From an uncultured Pelagibacteraceae bacterium (GTDB taxonomy: Bacteria > Pseudomonadota > Alphaproteobacteria > Pelagibacterales > Pelagibacteraceae), in the NCBI GenBank assembly GCA_902623395.1, contig CACNTN010000003.1:1-63682 (forward strand): DNA of 63,682 bases, written 5' to 3'. Of the stretch, positions 39,102 to 47,123 are shown piece after piece; positions within the stretch are counted from its first letter, which is position 1; each line of letters starts with the position of its first letter. The notes under the pieces are model-generated. The model searched no databases. It had not been told where the DNA came from and was given only the letters and a program-made list of their open reading frames with translations. Both the position numbers and the translations under genes were made by a program.

Positions 39102-40361
39102 ATGAAAAAACTTTTAGGGATCGTGGTTCTGGGTTTGTTGTTTGGTGGAAGTGCCTACGCAAATAAAAGCGATATTGTTATTCCAAAATATTTCTTTGCA
39201 AACGAACTTACTAAAGAAAGCTGTTCACTTAAAGGTGTACATGGTTATGGAAGTTGGGGTAAAACGTATTGGGAAATGGATCTTGCTATAACACACGTGA
39301 GCAAGAAAAAAAATCCTGAACTTCAAGGAAATAATTATGATCATCTAATGGAACTTACCAAGTATGATTGGAATAAAGATCATGAAGAAAGGTCAAACAG
39401 TATATATGTCAATCATGAAGAACATTCTAATAGGTTAGCGCTACTACACGGTACTATTGTTTATGCAATTGTAAATGACAAAATGGACGAACATGGCCCA
39501 ATTATTACAGAAGTTATGGTGGCCTGGGCAGAGTCAGGTGTAATGTTAAATACATTAACTTCTAAAGAAATTAGTAAACTAAAGGATCAAGGCAAAGTTG
39601 ATAGAATGTGTTATGGTGGTGGTAAAGCTAAAGGCGACAGCCCTTGTATCTCTCACAGACCACATGAAGCTCAAATATATGGAGCTACTTATATTCAACA
39701 AGCATATTTAATGAGAGATCACTTTACTAAAGAACAATTTAAAATAGTCGATAATTATATTGATGCTTTATACAAAAAGTATATTGGACCGTGGACTTTA
39801 TCAGAACTAGGTGGACCAAGAGGCTTTATACAAATGGCTGACGGAACTATTTCTGTATTATCATATTTGGCTTGGAAAGATAAACCAGAAGAAGTAGCAA
39901 AATGGATTGAAAAAGGAATTGGTAAAGCAGACAGAGTTATTTACGATGATGGATACATTCATAATAATAGCTTTAGAGGCGTAAGAGATGTTTGGTATCA
40001 TTCACAAGGTGTAAACAATTTACTAGGTCTTTATGCTATAGCAGAACTATGGGGTTATAAGCAGTTTCCAGCAGAACTAAAACAAAGAATAGATAAAACT
40101 ATTGATGTATTAAACTTAGGTCTTACAAACGTTAAAAAGTATAGAGAACGCAAAGATCCGTCAGGATTACAGAATTTTACAAAAGATCAAAAACACGCAA
40201 CGCATCACGTACACCAGATGGCTATATCACTAGACTGGTTAATTGATAAGTATACAGATAAAGATAATACTATAGTTGCAAATGATAGGATGTGGAAATC
40301 AAAAAAATCTGCTTATTTTGTAGATAGGAACTTTGGATTTGAGCCAAAGTGTATGAATTAA
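39102..40361 (+). CDS. Exported helical protein, possibly alginate-lyase-like
   Basis: From the ATG at 39102 the protein has 419 residues and a clean signal peptide (MKKLLGIVVLGLLFGGSAYA, cleavage after residue 20). The mature part is mainly helical with many aromatic residues. One segment, NNSFRGVRDVWYHSQGVNNLL followed by GLYAIAELWG, recalls the active-site helix region of (alpha/alpha)-toroid polysaccharide lyases such as alginate lyases, where Asn, His, Arg and Tyr do catalysis. The assignment is tentative. A 106-nt gap separates it from the preceding exported protein, so it may have its own promoter; a weak TTGAAC/TAGACA pair lies at 39048-39077. Confidence 0.45.
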   Translation: MKKLLGIVVLGLLFGGSAYANKSDIVIPKYFFANELTKESCSLKGVHGYGSWGKTYWEMDLAITHVSKKKNPELQGNNYDHLMELTKYDWNKDHEERSNSIYVNHEEHSNRLALLHGTIVYAIVNDKMDEHGPIITEVMVAWAESGVMLNTLTSKEISKLKDQGKVDRMCYGGGKAKGDSPCISHRPHEAQIYGATYIQQAYLMRDHFTKEQFKIVDNYIDALYKKYIGPWTLSELGGPRGFIQMADGTISVLSYLAWKDKPEEVAKWIEKGIGKADRVIYDDGYIHNNSFRGVRDVWYHSQGVNNLLGLYAIAELWGYKQFPAELKQRIDKTIDVLNLGLTNVKKYRERKDPSGLQNFTKDQKHATHHVHQMAISLDWLIDKYTDKDNTIVANDRMWKSKKSAYFVDRNFGFEPKCMN

Positions 40362-40370
40362 TTTTAAAAA

Positions 40371-40835
40371 TTAATTTAGTTCAAAGATAGCATCAACTTC
40401 TACTGCAACTCCTAAAGGTAAACTGTTCACACTCACAGCTGCACGTGTATGTTCGCCTTTTTTTTCAAAGATTTTAGCTATTATATCTGATGCACCATTA
40501 ATTATTTTTGGCTGATCTTTAAAATCATCTGATGAATTAACATAACCTGTTAATTTTACACAAGATTTAACTTTATCTAAATCTCCACCACAAGCATTTT
40601 TTACATGGGCAACAATGCTTAAACCGCATCTCTCAGCAGCTTTATAACCTTTTTCTAAATCTAAATCTTTTCCAATCTTGCCAGTTATAAGTTTTGCGTT
40701 TTCATCAATAGATATTTGACCAGAAATATATAATAATTTACCAACAATTTTCGTAGCTACATAAGCTCCCACTGGTGCTTTTGGTTCAGGTAATTTTATA
40801 TTCAAACTTTTAATTTTGGTTTCTATGTCGCTCAT
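40371..40835 (-). CDS. ridA: RidA/YjgF-family enamine/imine deaminase
   Basis: RidA proteins hydrolyse reactive enamines released by PLP enzymes. The 154-residue protein is longer than the usual 128-residue forms. It has KLLYISGQISIDENAKLITGKIG, the YKAAERCGLSIVAHVKNA helix, and the GEHTRAAVSVNSLPLGVAVEVDAIF C-terminal segment, whose Arg binds the carboxylate. Its length places it in a YjgF-like subgroup seen in alphaproteobacteria. The ATG overlaps the topA stop by 4 nt. Confidence 0.88.
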   Translation of the reverse strand: MSDIETKIKSLNIKLPEPKAPVGAYVATKIVGKLLYISGQISIDENAKLITGKIGKDLDLEKGYKAAERCGLSIVAHVKNACGGDLDKVKSCVKLTGYVNSSDDFKDQPKIINGASDIIAKIFEKKGEHTRAAVSVNSLPLGVAVEVDAIFELN

Positions 40836-43399
40836 TTTCTTTTACCTTTTTTTTTAGTTTTATCGTATTCTTTTCTTTTTTCAATTAATATAAGCGCCTC
40901 TTCCATAGTAAGTTCGTTCGGATCTTTTTCTTCAGGGATAGTTGCATTTAAAGACTTGTACTTAATATAAGGACCATATTGCCCTTTCATAATTCTTACG
41001 GGTTTTTTGTCTTCAGGATGCTCTCCGAGATCTTTAATTAGCGAAGAAGAAATCCTTCCAGGTTTAGCTTCAGCAATTAATGTTATTGCTCGATTGATAC
41101 CTATAGAAAAAAGATCTTCAACATTTTCAAGTCTTGCAGATTTGTTTTCACATTTTAGATATGGACCAAATCTTCCAGAATTTAAAGTTATATCTTGCCC
41201 ATTATCAGGATGTTGGCCCAATACTCTAGGAAGAGAACATAAATATTTTGCTTTATCTAAATCAACACTGTCAACATCAATACCTTTTGGAATTGAGACA
41301 TTTTTTAGGTGTTCGTTCTCATTTTTTTTCTTTCTACCTTTTTTCTTTTTTATTTCTAATTCTTCTTTTTCTTTCTCAAATTGCAAGTAGGGACCAAATC
41401 TACCATTTTTTAAAAATATATCTTTACCTTTTTCGTTTTGACCCAGTAATTTAGGCTCTGCTAAGTTATATTGAGCTGCAGCTTTAGCTTTAGATAAAGG
41501 TCTAGTAAATTTACACTCCGGATAATTTGAACAACCTATAAAAGCTCCACCTCTAAAACTATTCTTAAGACTAAGCTCTCCATTGGAACATAACTTACAC
41601 TTTCGATCTATAGCGTCTTTATCATCCCTTTCAAAAATTAAAGCTCCTAAACTTTCATTTAATAAGTCTAATACTTCCCTAGTTCTCTTTTCTTTAACTT
41701 TTCCTACATTTTCGTAAAAATCTTTCCAAAAATTATCTAAAACTTGAACCCATTCAATTTTACCACTAGTGATTTCATCTAGTTGATTTTCTAGGTCTGC
41801 AGTGAAATTATAATCAACGTATTTAGAGAACAATTTTTCTAAAAAAGCTGAAATTAGCTTGCCTCTGTCAGTCGGATTAAACCTTTTATTAATTAATTCG
41901 ACATAATTTCTCGTTGATAATACTGAGATAATGCTAGCATAAGTAGAGGGTCTCCCTATGCCTAGTTCCTCCATCTTTTTAACTAAACTAGCCTCAGAGT
42001 ATCGTGGTGGTGGATCTGTGAAGTGTTGTTCATCATTAAGCTTAAGTATACTAATTTCCTCTCCAACTTTAACCTCAGGCAAAATATTCTTTGCATCTTC
42101 GTCAGTTTCTTGAACTTGATAAACTTTAAGAAATCCATCAAATTTTATGACTGAGCCGCTAGCTCTAAAATTTATCTTATTATCGTTTGAAGAAATAATT
42201 ATCGTATTTCTATCAAACTCTGCTGGAGTCATTTGAGACGATAAAGCTCTACTCCAAATTAATTCATAAAGTTTAAATTGATCTGCATTTACATATTTTT
42301 TGATATCAGAAGGTTTCCTACTTATATTAGTTGGTCTAATTGCTTCATGGGCTTCCTGAGCGTTCTTTGCTTTTTTTCCTGTATAACTATTTGGTGCCTC
42401 TGGTAAATATTTATCACCATAATCATCAGTAATGAATTTTCTAAAGTCATCAATTGCTTCTTTTGAAATATTAGTTCCATCAGTTCTCATATAAGTAATT
42501 AATCCAGTTGTCTCACCCTCAATATCTACACCTTGATAAAGTCGTTGTGCAATTTGCATTGTTCTGGAAGCTCCAAAACCAAATCGTCCCGAAGCAGTCT
42601 GTTGCAAGGTTGATGTTGTAAAAGGTGCTAGAGGGTTTCTTCTAAATACTTTTGTATTTACATCAGCAATTTTAAATTTTGTTTTATTGATTACATCAAC
42701 TGCATTTTGGATTTCCTCTTTATTTTTGAAAGAAAATTTTTCAATTTTTTCTCCATTAAAAAAACTTAATTTTGAAAAAATATTTTTATTATTTTTGTTT
42801 GTAAAGTCGGATGTAAGAGTCCAGTATTCTTCTGGTTTAAATAACTCTATTTCTTTTTCTCTTTCAGTAATCAATTTTAAGGCTACTGATTGAACTCTTC
42901 CTGCTGATTTTGATCCAGGTAATTTTGTCCAAAGAATTGGTGAGATATTAAATCCTACAAGATAGTCCAAAGCTCTTCGCGCTAGATAAGCTTCAACTAA
43001 AGGTAAATGAATTTCTCTTGGATTTTTAATTGCATCAAGAATTGCTTTCTTTGTGATCTCATTAAAAACGACACGTTCTAGATGTTTATCTTTGAGTAAT
43101 TTTTTTTTATCTAAAACTTCTTTAACATGCCATGCGATAGCTTCACCTTCACGATCAGGGTCTGTAGCTAAAATAATTTTATCAGAGTCTTCGGCAGCAT
43201 TTGTAATTTCCTTTAAATATTTTTTTGAAAAAGAGTCTATTTCCCATTCCATTTGAAATTTATTTTCGGGATCTACAGATCCATTCTTTGAAGGAAGATC
43301 TCTTATGTGTCCATAACTAGCTAAAACTAAATAATCTTTACCTAAATATTTATTTATTGTTTTTGCTTTTGCTGGACTTTCAACAATTACTAAATTCAT
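40832..43399 (-). CDS. topA: DNA topoisomerase I
   Basis: TopA relaxes negative supercoils. From the ATG at 43399 it has 855 residues. The TOPRIM domain starts at once (LVIVESPAKAKT) and has DPDREGEAIAWHV. The active-site tyrosine is in LITYMRTDGT. One four-cysteine zinc finger (CKLCSNGEL ... CSNYPEC) and three C-terminal repeats of the type GRFGPYL follow, as in alphaproteobacterial TopA. The frame extends upstream to TTG at 43435, but that TTG is part of a predicted TTGACA -35 box. Confidence 0.97.
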   Translation of the reverse strand: MNLVIVESPAKAKTINKYLGKDYLVLASYGHIRDLPSKNGSVDPENKFQMEWEIDSFSKKYLKEITNAAEDSDKIILATDPDREGEAIAWHVKEVLDKKKLLKDKHLERVVFNEITKKAILDAIKNPREIHLPLVEAYLARRALDYLVGFNISPILWTKLPGSKSAGRVQSVALKLITEREKEIELFKPEEYWTLTSDFTNKNNKNIFSKLSFFNGEKIEKFSFKNKEEIQNAVDVINKTKFKIADVNTKVFRRNPLAPFTTSTLQQTASGRFGFGASRTMQIAQRLYQGVDIEGETTGLITYMRTDGTNISKEAIDDFRKFITDDYGDKYLPEAPNSYTGKKAKNAQEAHEAIRPTNISRKPSDIKKYVNADQFKLYELIWSRALSSQMTPAEFDRNTIIISSNDNKINFRASGSVIKFDGFLKVYQVQETDEDAKNILPEVKVGEEISILKLNDEQHFTDPPPRYSEASLVKKMEELGIGRPSTYASIISVLSTRNYVELINKRFNPTDRGKLISAFLEKLFSKYVDYNFTADLENQLDEITSGKIEWVQVLDNFWKDFYENVGKVKEKRTREVLDLLNESLGALIFERDDKDAIDRKCKLCSNGELSLKNSFRGGAFIGCSNYPECKFTRPLSKAKAAAQYNLAEPKLLGQNEKGKDIFLKNGRFGPYLQFEKEKEELEIKKKKGRKKKNENEHLKNVSIPKGIDVDSVDLDKAKYLCSLPRVLGQHPDNGQDITLNSGRFGPYLKCENKSARLENVEDLFSIGINRAITLIAEAKPGRISSSLIKDLGEHPEDKKPVRIMKGQYGPYIKYKSLNATIPEEKDPNELTMEEALILIEKRKEYDKTKKKGKRK

Positions 43400-43405
43400 T
43401 ATTTG

Positions 43406-43435
43406 TTTATTTTCAAAATTAAACGAATTTGTCAA
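43406..43435 (-). promoter_or_regulatory. Predicted topA promoter
   Basis: On the minus strand a perfect TTGACA (43430-43435) and AATAAA (43406-43411) are 18 nt apart. The expected start is at or next to the topA ATG (43399), so the mRNA would be leaderless or nearly so. Confidence 0.4.
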
Positions 43436-43467
43436 ATTTATTATTTAAAATCTAGAAAAGACAACAC

Positions 43468-44046
43468 TTATAACTTAATTTTACTTTCTTCAGAATTTTT
43501 TAATCGAACTATATTTTCTCGATGTGTGTAAATGATAATTACGAAAAAAATAAAAAGTATAAAAGAAAAATTATTAATAAAAAAATATGAATAAACAAAA
43601 ACAATTAGAGATGAAATGATTGAAGACAATGATGCGTATCTAAATAAAAAAGATATTGCAAGCCAAGTAATTCCAAAAATTAGAAACAATTTATATGAAA
43701 GTGCTAATATTACACCTAGGTAAGTTGCAACTCCTTTGCCTCCATTAAACTTTAACCAAACGGGAAAAATATGACCAATAAAACAAATCAAAGCAGAATA
43801 AGAAATTAGATTTTCAAAATAAGTAAATGTTATGATGATAGAAAAATATCCTTTTAACAAATCAAGCACAAGGGTAGCAACAGCTAAAGATTTTTTTCCA
43901 GTTCTTAAAACGTTTGTAGTTCCAATATTTCCTGATCCTATTTCTCTAATATCTTTTTTTAAAAAAATTTTTGTTAAAACTAATCCAAAAGGAATTGACC
44001 CTAATAAATAAGAGTACACTGCAACTATTATTAAATTTAAATCCAT
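43468..44046 (-). CDS. plsY: Glycerol-3-phosphate acyltransferase PlsY
   Basis: PlsY transfers an acyl group from acyl-phosphate to glycerol 3-phosphate, starting phospholipid synthesis in the inner membrane. The 192-residue protein has about five membrane helices. The three family motifs are visible: LLGSIPFGLVL, GSGNIGTTNVLRTG and FNGGKGVAT. It lies 3 nt downstream of the dihydroorotase-like gene. In other alphaproteobacteria dprA usually separates plsY from topA; here only a 68-nt gap does. Confidence 0.95.
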   Translation of the reverse strand: MDLNLIIVAVYSYLLGSIPFGLVLTKIFLKKDIREIGSGNIGTTNVLRTGKKSLAVATLVLDLLKGYFSIIITFTYFENLISYSALICFIGHIFPVWLKFNGGKGVATYLGVILALSYKLFLIFGITWLAISFLFRYASLSSIISSLIVFVYSYFFINNFSFILFIFFVIIIYTHRENIVRLKNSEESKIKL

Positions 44047-44049
44047 TAG

Positions 44050-45339
44050 TTATTTTGAGTAAACTAGTTCACCGTTAAGATAAGTCATTAAAACCTTTCC
44101 TTGAAGATTTCTATTTTCAATAGCTGTATTTTTTGATTTAGATTTCAGTTTGTCAGTATTTACTTTCCATGGAGCTTCTAAATCAAATATACAAATATCA
44201 CCATCCGACCCTTTTGCCAAAGTTCCTTTTTTTATGTTTAATATTTTAGCAGGGTTAATGGTTAAGGTTTCTATTATTTTATTAAGAGGAAGTGATTCAT
44301 TGTGATACATTTCTAATGAAAGAGGCAGAAGGGTCTCAACACCAATAGCGCCGGTAGCCGCTTGCGCATATGGCAGTCTTTTGCTTTCCTCATCTTCAGG
44401 TAAATGGTCAGAGACTATCACATCTATTAGTCCATCCTTGATCCCTTGTATTAGTGACAATCTATCTTCCTCAAGTCTAAGAGGGGGAGATAGTTTTAAG
44501 AAAGTCTTAAATTCACCAATATCATTCTCATTTAATGATAAATTATTTATGGAAACACCAACGCTAAATTTTTTACCATTATTTTTATTTTTTCTAATTA
44601 CATCTAATGATTGTTTAGATGAAATCTGATTGATATGATATCTACAAGGATACTCACTAAGCAAACTTAAATCTCTTTCGATTATTATTTTTTCAGCTAA
44701 AGCTGATACACCTTGTAGTCCAAGTCTTGTGGCTACTTCTCCATCGTTGATACAAGCATTTTTTGATAACTCATAATCTTCCGCATGTTGCATTATCAAA
44801 ACCCCAATATCAGAAGCATAATCCATAATCCTTGACATTAGCTCTGTATTTTGAATAGTTTTATTTACATCACTGAAGCCAATTATTCCTCTTCCCGAGA
44901 GTAAACCAAACTCAGTCATTAATTTACCTTCACATTGTTTGGTTATTGAAGCACAAGGAAATAGATTAACATTAGCTTTGTCTCTTCCTCTTCTAATAAT
45001 GAAATCAACCATTGAAACGTTATCGATAATGGGTTTTGTGTTAGGCATAGTTACTATAGACGTAACACCTCCAGCTAAAGCTGCTTGACTAAGAGTTCTA
45101 AAGTTTTCCTTATATTCATATCCTGGCTCACCTACAAAAGCCTTCATATCTACTAACCCTGGAATTAAAACATTTCCTTTTAAATCAACTATCTCAACTT
45201 CATTGTTAGAGTCGGGTTTTTTTACATTTTTTCCTATAGCTTTTACTTTTCCTTTTTCGTCTAATATTAAGGAGCCTTTCTCATCCATATCTTGTGATGG
45301 ATCTATAATTCTTGCATTAATAAAAATTTTTTCCTTCAT
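44050..45339 (-). CDS. pyrC: Dihydroorotase-like protein lacking zinc ligands (probably non-catalytic)
   Basis: The 429-residue protein is a type I dihydroorotase homologue by overall sequence: IPGLVD near 59-64, GGVTSIVTMPNTKPIID, LSPPLR, TGAIGVETLLPL. However, the metal motif D-x-H-x-H-x-R-x-P-G reads DMKAFVGEPG (64-73), so both histidines and the arginine are gone. The later HxxH-type segment reads YHINQIS, and the DHAPH motif reads DHLPED. I infer a structural, inactive partner of aspartate carbamoyltransferase, like PyrX/PyrC' proteins. Annotation pipelines will call it pyrC. It abuts pyrB. A catalytic dihydroorotase must lie elsewhere if pyrimidines are made de novo. Confidence 0.85.
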   Translation of the reverse strand: MKEKIFINARIIDPSQDMDEKGSLILDEKGKVKAIGKNVKKPDSNNEVEIVDLKGNVLIPGLVDMKAFVGEPGYEYKENFRTLSQAALAGGVTSIVTMPNTKPIIDNVSMVDFIIRRGRDKANVNLFPCASITKQCEGKLMTEFGLLSGRGIIGFSDVNKTIQNTELMSRIMDYASDIGVLIMQHAEDYELSKNACINDGEVATRLGLQGVSALAEKIIIERDLSLLSEYPCRYHINQISSKQSLDVIRKNKNNGKKFSVGVSINNLSLNENDIGEFKTFLKLSPPLRLEEDRLSLIQGIKDGLIDVIVSDHLPEDEESKRLPYAQAATGAIGVETLLPLSLEMYHNESLPLNKIIETLTINPAKILNIKKGTLAKGSDGDICIFDLEAPWKVNTDKLKSKSKNTAIENRNLQGKVLMTYLNGELVYSK

Positions 45340-46284
45340 TTATGTACAATACTTTTTTAAACAAGCCATTCTTACTGCTACACCTAATTCAACTTGCTCT
45401 TTAACTAAACTAACGTTTATGTCATCTGCAAGTTTTGTATCTATTTCTACCCCTCTATTCATTGGACCGGGATGCATAATCAGTGCATCTTTTTTTGCAA
45501 ATTTTAATTTTTCTGGAGTTAAACCATAAAATTCATAATATTCTCTTTTTGAAGGTAAGAATGAACCTTGCATTCTTTCATTTTGTAGTCTCAACATCAT
45601 TACAATGTCACATCCATCAAGACCTTTCTTCATATCTGTAAAAGACTTTACTCCCATTCTATCTATTGATTTTGGCATTAATGTTTTAGGAGCAATTACA
45701 TTTACTTCAGCACCCAACATATTCATTAAATAAATATTTGATCTAGCTACTCTTGAGTGAAGTATATCGCCACAAATTGCTATCTTCAGTCCTTCGATTT
45801 TACCTTTTCTATTAATTATTGTTAAAGCATCAAGTAAAGCTTGAGTAGGATGTTCTCTTCTCCCATCTCCGGCATTGATAACTGCACAATTAACTTTTTG
45901 AGATAATAAATTTGGTGCACCAGAGTCTTGATGTCTGATTACAATTAAATCTGGATGCATCGCGTTTAAAGTCATTGCAGTATCGATTAAAGTTTCACCT
46001 TTTTTAAGCGCTGAGTTATCCATATTCATGGACATTACATCTGCACCTAATCTTTTACCTGCTAGGTCGAATGAACTTTGAGTTCTTGTCGATGGTTCAA
46101 AAAATAAATTAATTTGAGTTTTTCCCCTTAAAACATCTAATTTTTTTGAGCTACTTCTATTTAATTCGATAAATTTTTTTGCTTCATCTAATATTTCTTT
46201 AGCTTCTAATATTGAAAGGTTTTGAATACCAAGAAGATGTTTGGGAGAGTTTTTAATAGCTGTATTGTTTTTCTTAACTGCCAT
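45340..46284 (-). CDS. pyrB: Aspartate carbamoyltransferase catalytic subunit
   Basis: PyrB makes N-carbamoyl-aspartate in pyrimidine synthesis. From the ATG at 46284 it has 314 residues; a TTG three codons upstream is possible but less likely. The carbamoyl-phosphate motif [19 protein letters not shown] is intact. Other conserved segments are [30 protein letters not shown] and [12 protein letters not shown]. No pyrI regulatory gene is nearby. It directly precedes the dihydroorotase-like gene, the arrangement in which the inactive partner stabilises the transcarbamoylase. Confidence 0.97.
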   Translation of the reverse strand: MAVKKNNTAIKNSPKHLLGIQNLSILEAKEILDEAKKFIELNRSSSKKLDVLRGKTQINLFFEPSTRTQSSFDLAGKRLGADVMSMNMDNSALKKGETLIDTAMTLNAMHPDLIVIRHQDSGAPNLLSQKVNCAVINAGDGRREHPTQALLDALTIINRKGKIEGLKIAICGDILHSRVARSNIYLMNMLGAEVNVIAPKTLMPKSIDRMGVKSFTDMKKGLDGCDIVMMLRLQNERMQGSFLPSKREYYEFYGLTPEKLKFAKKDALIMHPGPMNRGVEIDTKLADDINVSLVKEQVELGVAVRMACLKKYCT

Positions 46285-46319
46285 TAAAATCAACTCTATA
46301 GGCGTTTTATAGTATCAGA

Positions 46320-46784
46320 TCAAGTATTTTCTTTAGTTAAATAGTCTAAGGCTCCTTGAAGTATAAATTGTGCAGAATTCTCATCTAATTTGCTTATCTT
46401 TTTTGACGTGTTTGATGCTAAATCATTGGATAAATTAAACGCCCCTTGACTTGATAATCTCTCATCCCATAAAGTGACATTTTCAGTAACATCTTTTGAT
46501 AGATTAATAGCTAAATCTTTAGCTGATTGTGACGATTGACCGGAAGATCCATCCATATTAATTGGATTTCCAACTACAATGCCTTTAATCTGATTTTCAT
46601 TAAAAATCTTTATTATTTCTTTAAGAAACTCAGAATATTTATTTTTAATTAAAGTCGTATATGGAGTGGCAATAATTTTATTTTCATCAGAAATGGCTAC
46701 ACCAATACGTTTTCTACCGGGGTCAATTCCCATTAACCTGGACTTTTTATCGAGTTTTTTCTTAAATTCTTTAATATCAAGCAT
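46320..46784 (-). CDS. ruvX: Putative pre-16S rRNA nuclease / Holliday-junction resolvase-like protein
   Basis: The 154-residue YqgF/RuvX protein has an RNase H-like fold. MGIDPGRKRIGVAISDE at the N-terminus carries the first catalytic aspartate. GIVVGNPINMDGSSG forms the middle strand, and LWDERLSS supplies the conserved Glu. Family members trim 16S rRNA 5' ends or resolve junctions. It heads the minus-strand unit ruvX-pyrB and is divergent from gatC, an arrangement common in alphaproteobacteria. Confidence 0.92.
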   Translation of the reverse strand: MLDIKEFKKKLDKKSRLMGIDPGRKRIGVAISDENKIIATPYTTLIKNKYSEFLKEIIKIFNENQIKGIVVGNPINMDGSSGQSSQSAKDLAINLSKDVTENVTLWDERLSSQGAFNLSNDLASNTSKKISKLDENSAQFILQGALDYLTKENT

Positions 46785-46796
46785 GAAATTTACCTA

Positions 46797-46837
46797 ATTT
46801 GTGATAAAACACATTTAAATTAACTTATTTCACAAAT
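46797..46837. repeat. 8-bp inverted repeat across the ruvX-gatC divergent gap
   Basis: ATTTGTGA (46797-46804) is repeated inverted as TCACAAAT (46830-46837), and the right arm covers the first two bases of the gatC ATG. It could be a regulator site or an mRNA hairpin over the start codon. A chance match in AT-rich DNA is also possible. Confidence 0.35.
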
Positions 46838-47123
46838 GTCCCTAGATAAAGAAAAAATTAAACACGTTGCAAAATTAGCTCGAATTTCGGTTGATGACGC
46901 TAAAGTGGAGAGCCTAACAAAAGATTTAAACTCTATTTTTAAGTTTATAGAGCAATTAAATGAACTAAATACAGACAAAGTCGAACCATTAACTTCTATA
47001 CTTAATCAATCATTAAGATCGAGAAAAGACGAAATTAGTGATGGTAAGATAAGAGAGAAAGTTCTGAAAAATTCACCTAAAGAAAATGATGAATTTTTTG
47101 TAGTTCCTAAGGTGGTGGAGTAA
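46836..47123 (+). CDS. gatC: Asp-tRNA(Asn)/Glu-tRNA(Gln) amidotransferase subunit C
   Basis: GatC wraps around GatA and GatB and stabilises them. The 95-residue protein has the conserved [18 protein letters not shown] start, [22 protein letters not shown] and the LRKDEI-like end. Length is typical. Its TAA shares one nucleotide with the gatA ATG. Confidence 0.96.
   Translation: MSLDKEKIKHVAKLARISVDDAKVESLTKDLNSIFKFIEQLNELNTDKVEPLTSILNQSLRSRKDEISDGKIREKVLKNSPKENDEFFVVPKVVE

Noticed and set aside
46082-46098. GTTC ... GTTC pair resembling a second LexA site
   Set aside because: The spacer is 9 nt, not 7, and the site is inside the pyrB coding region.
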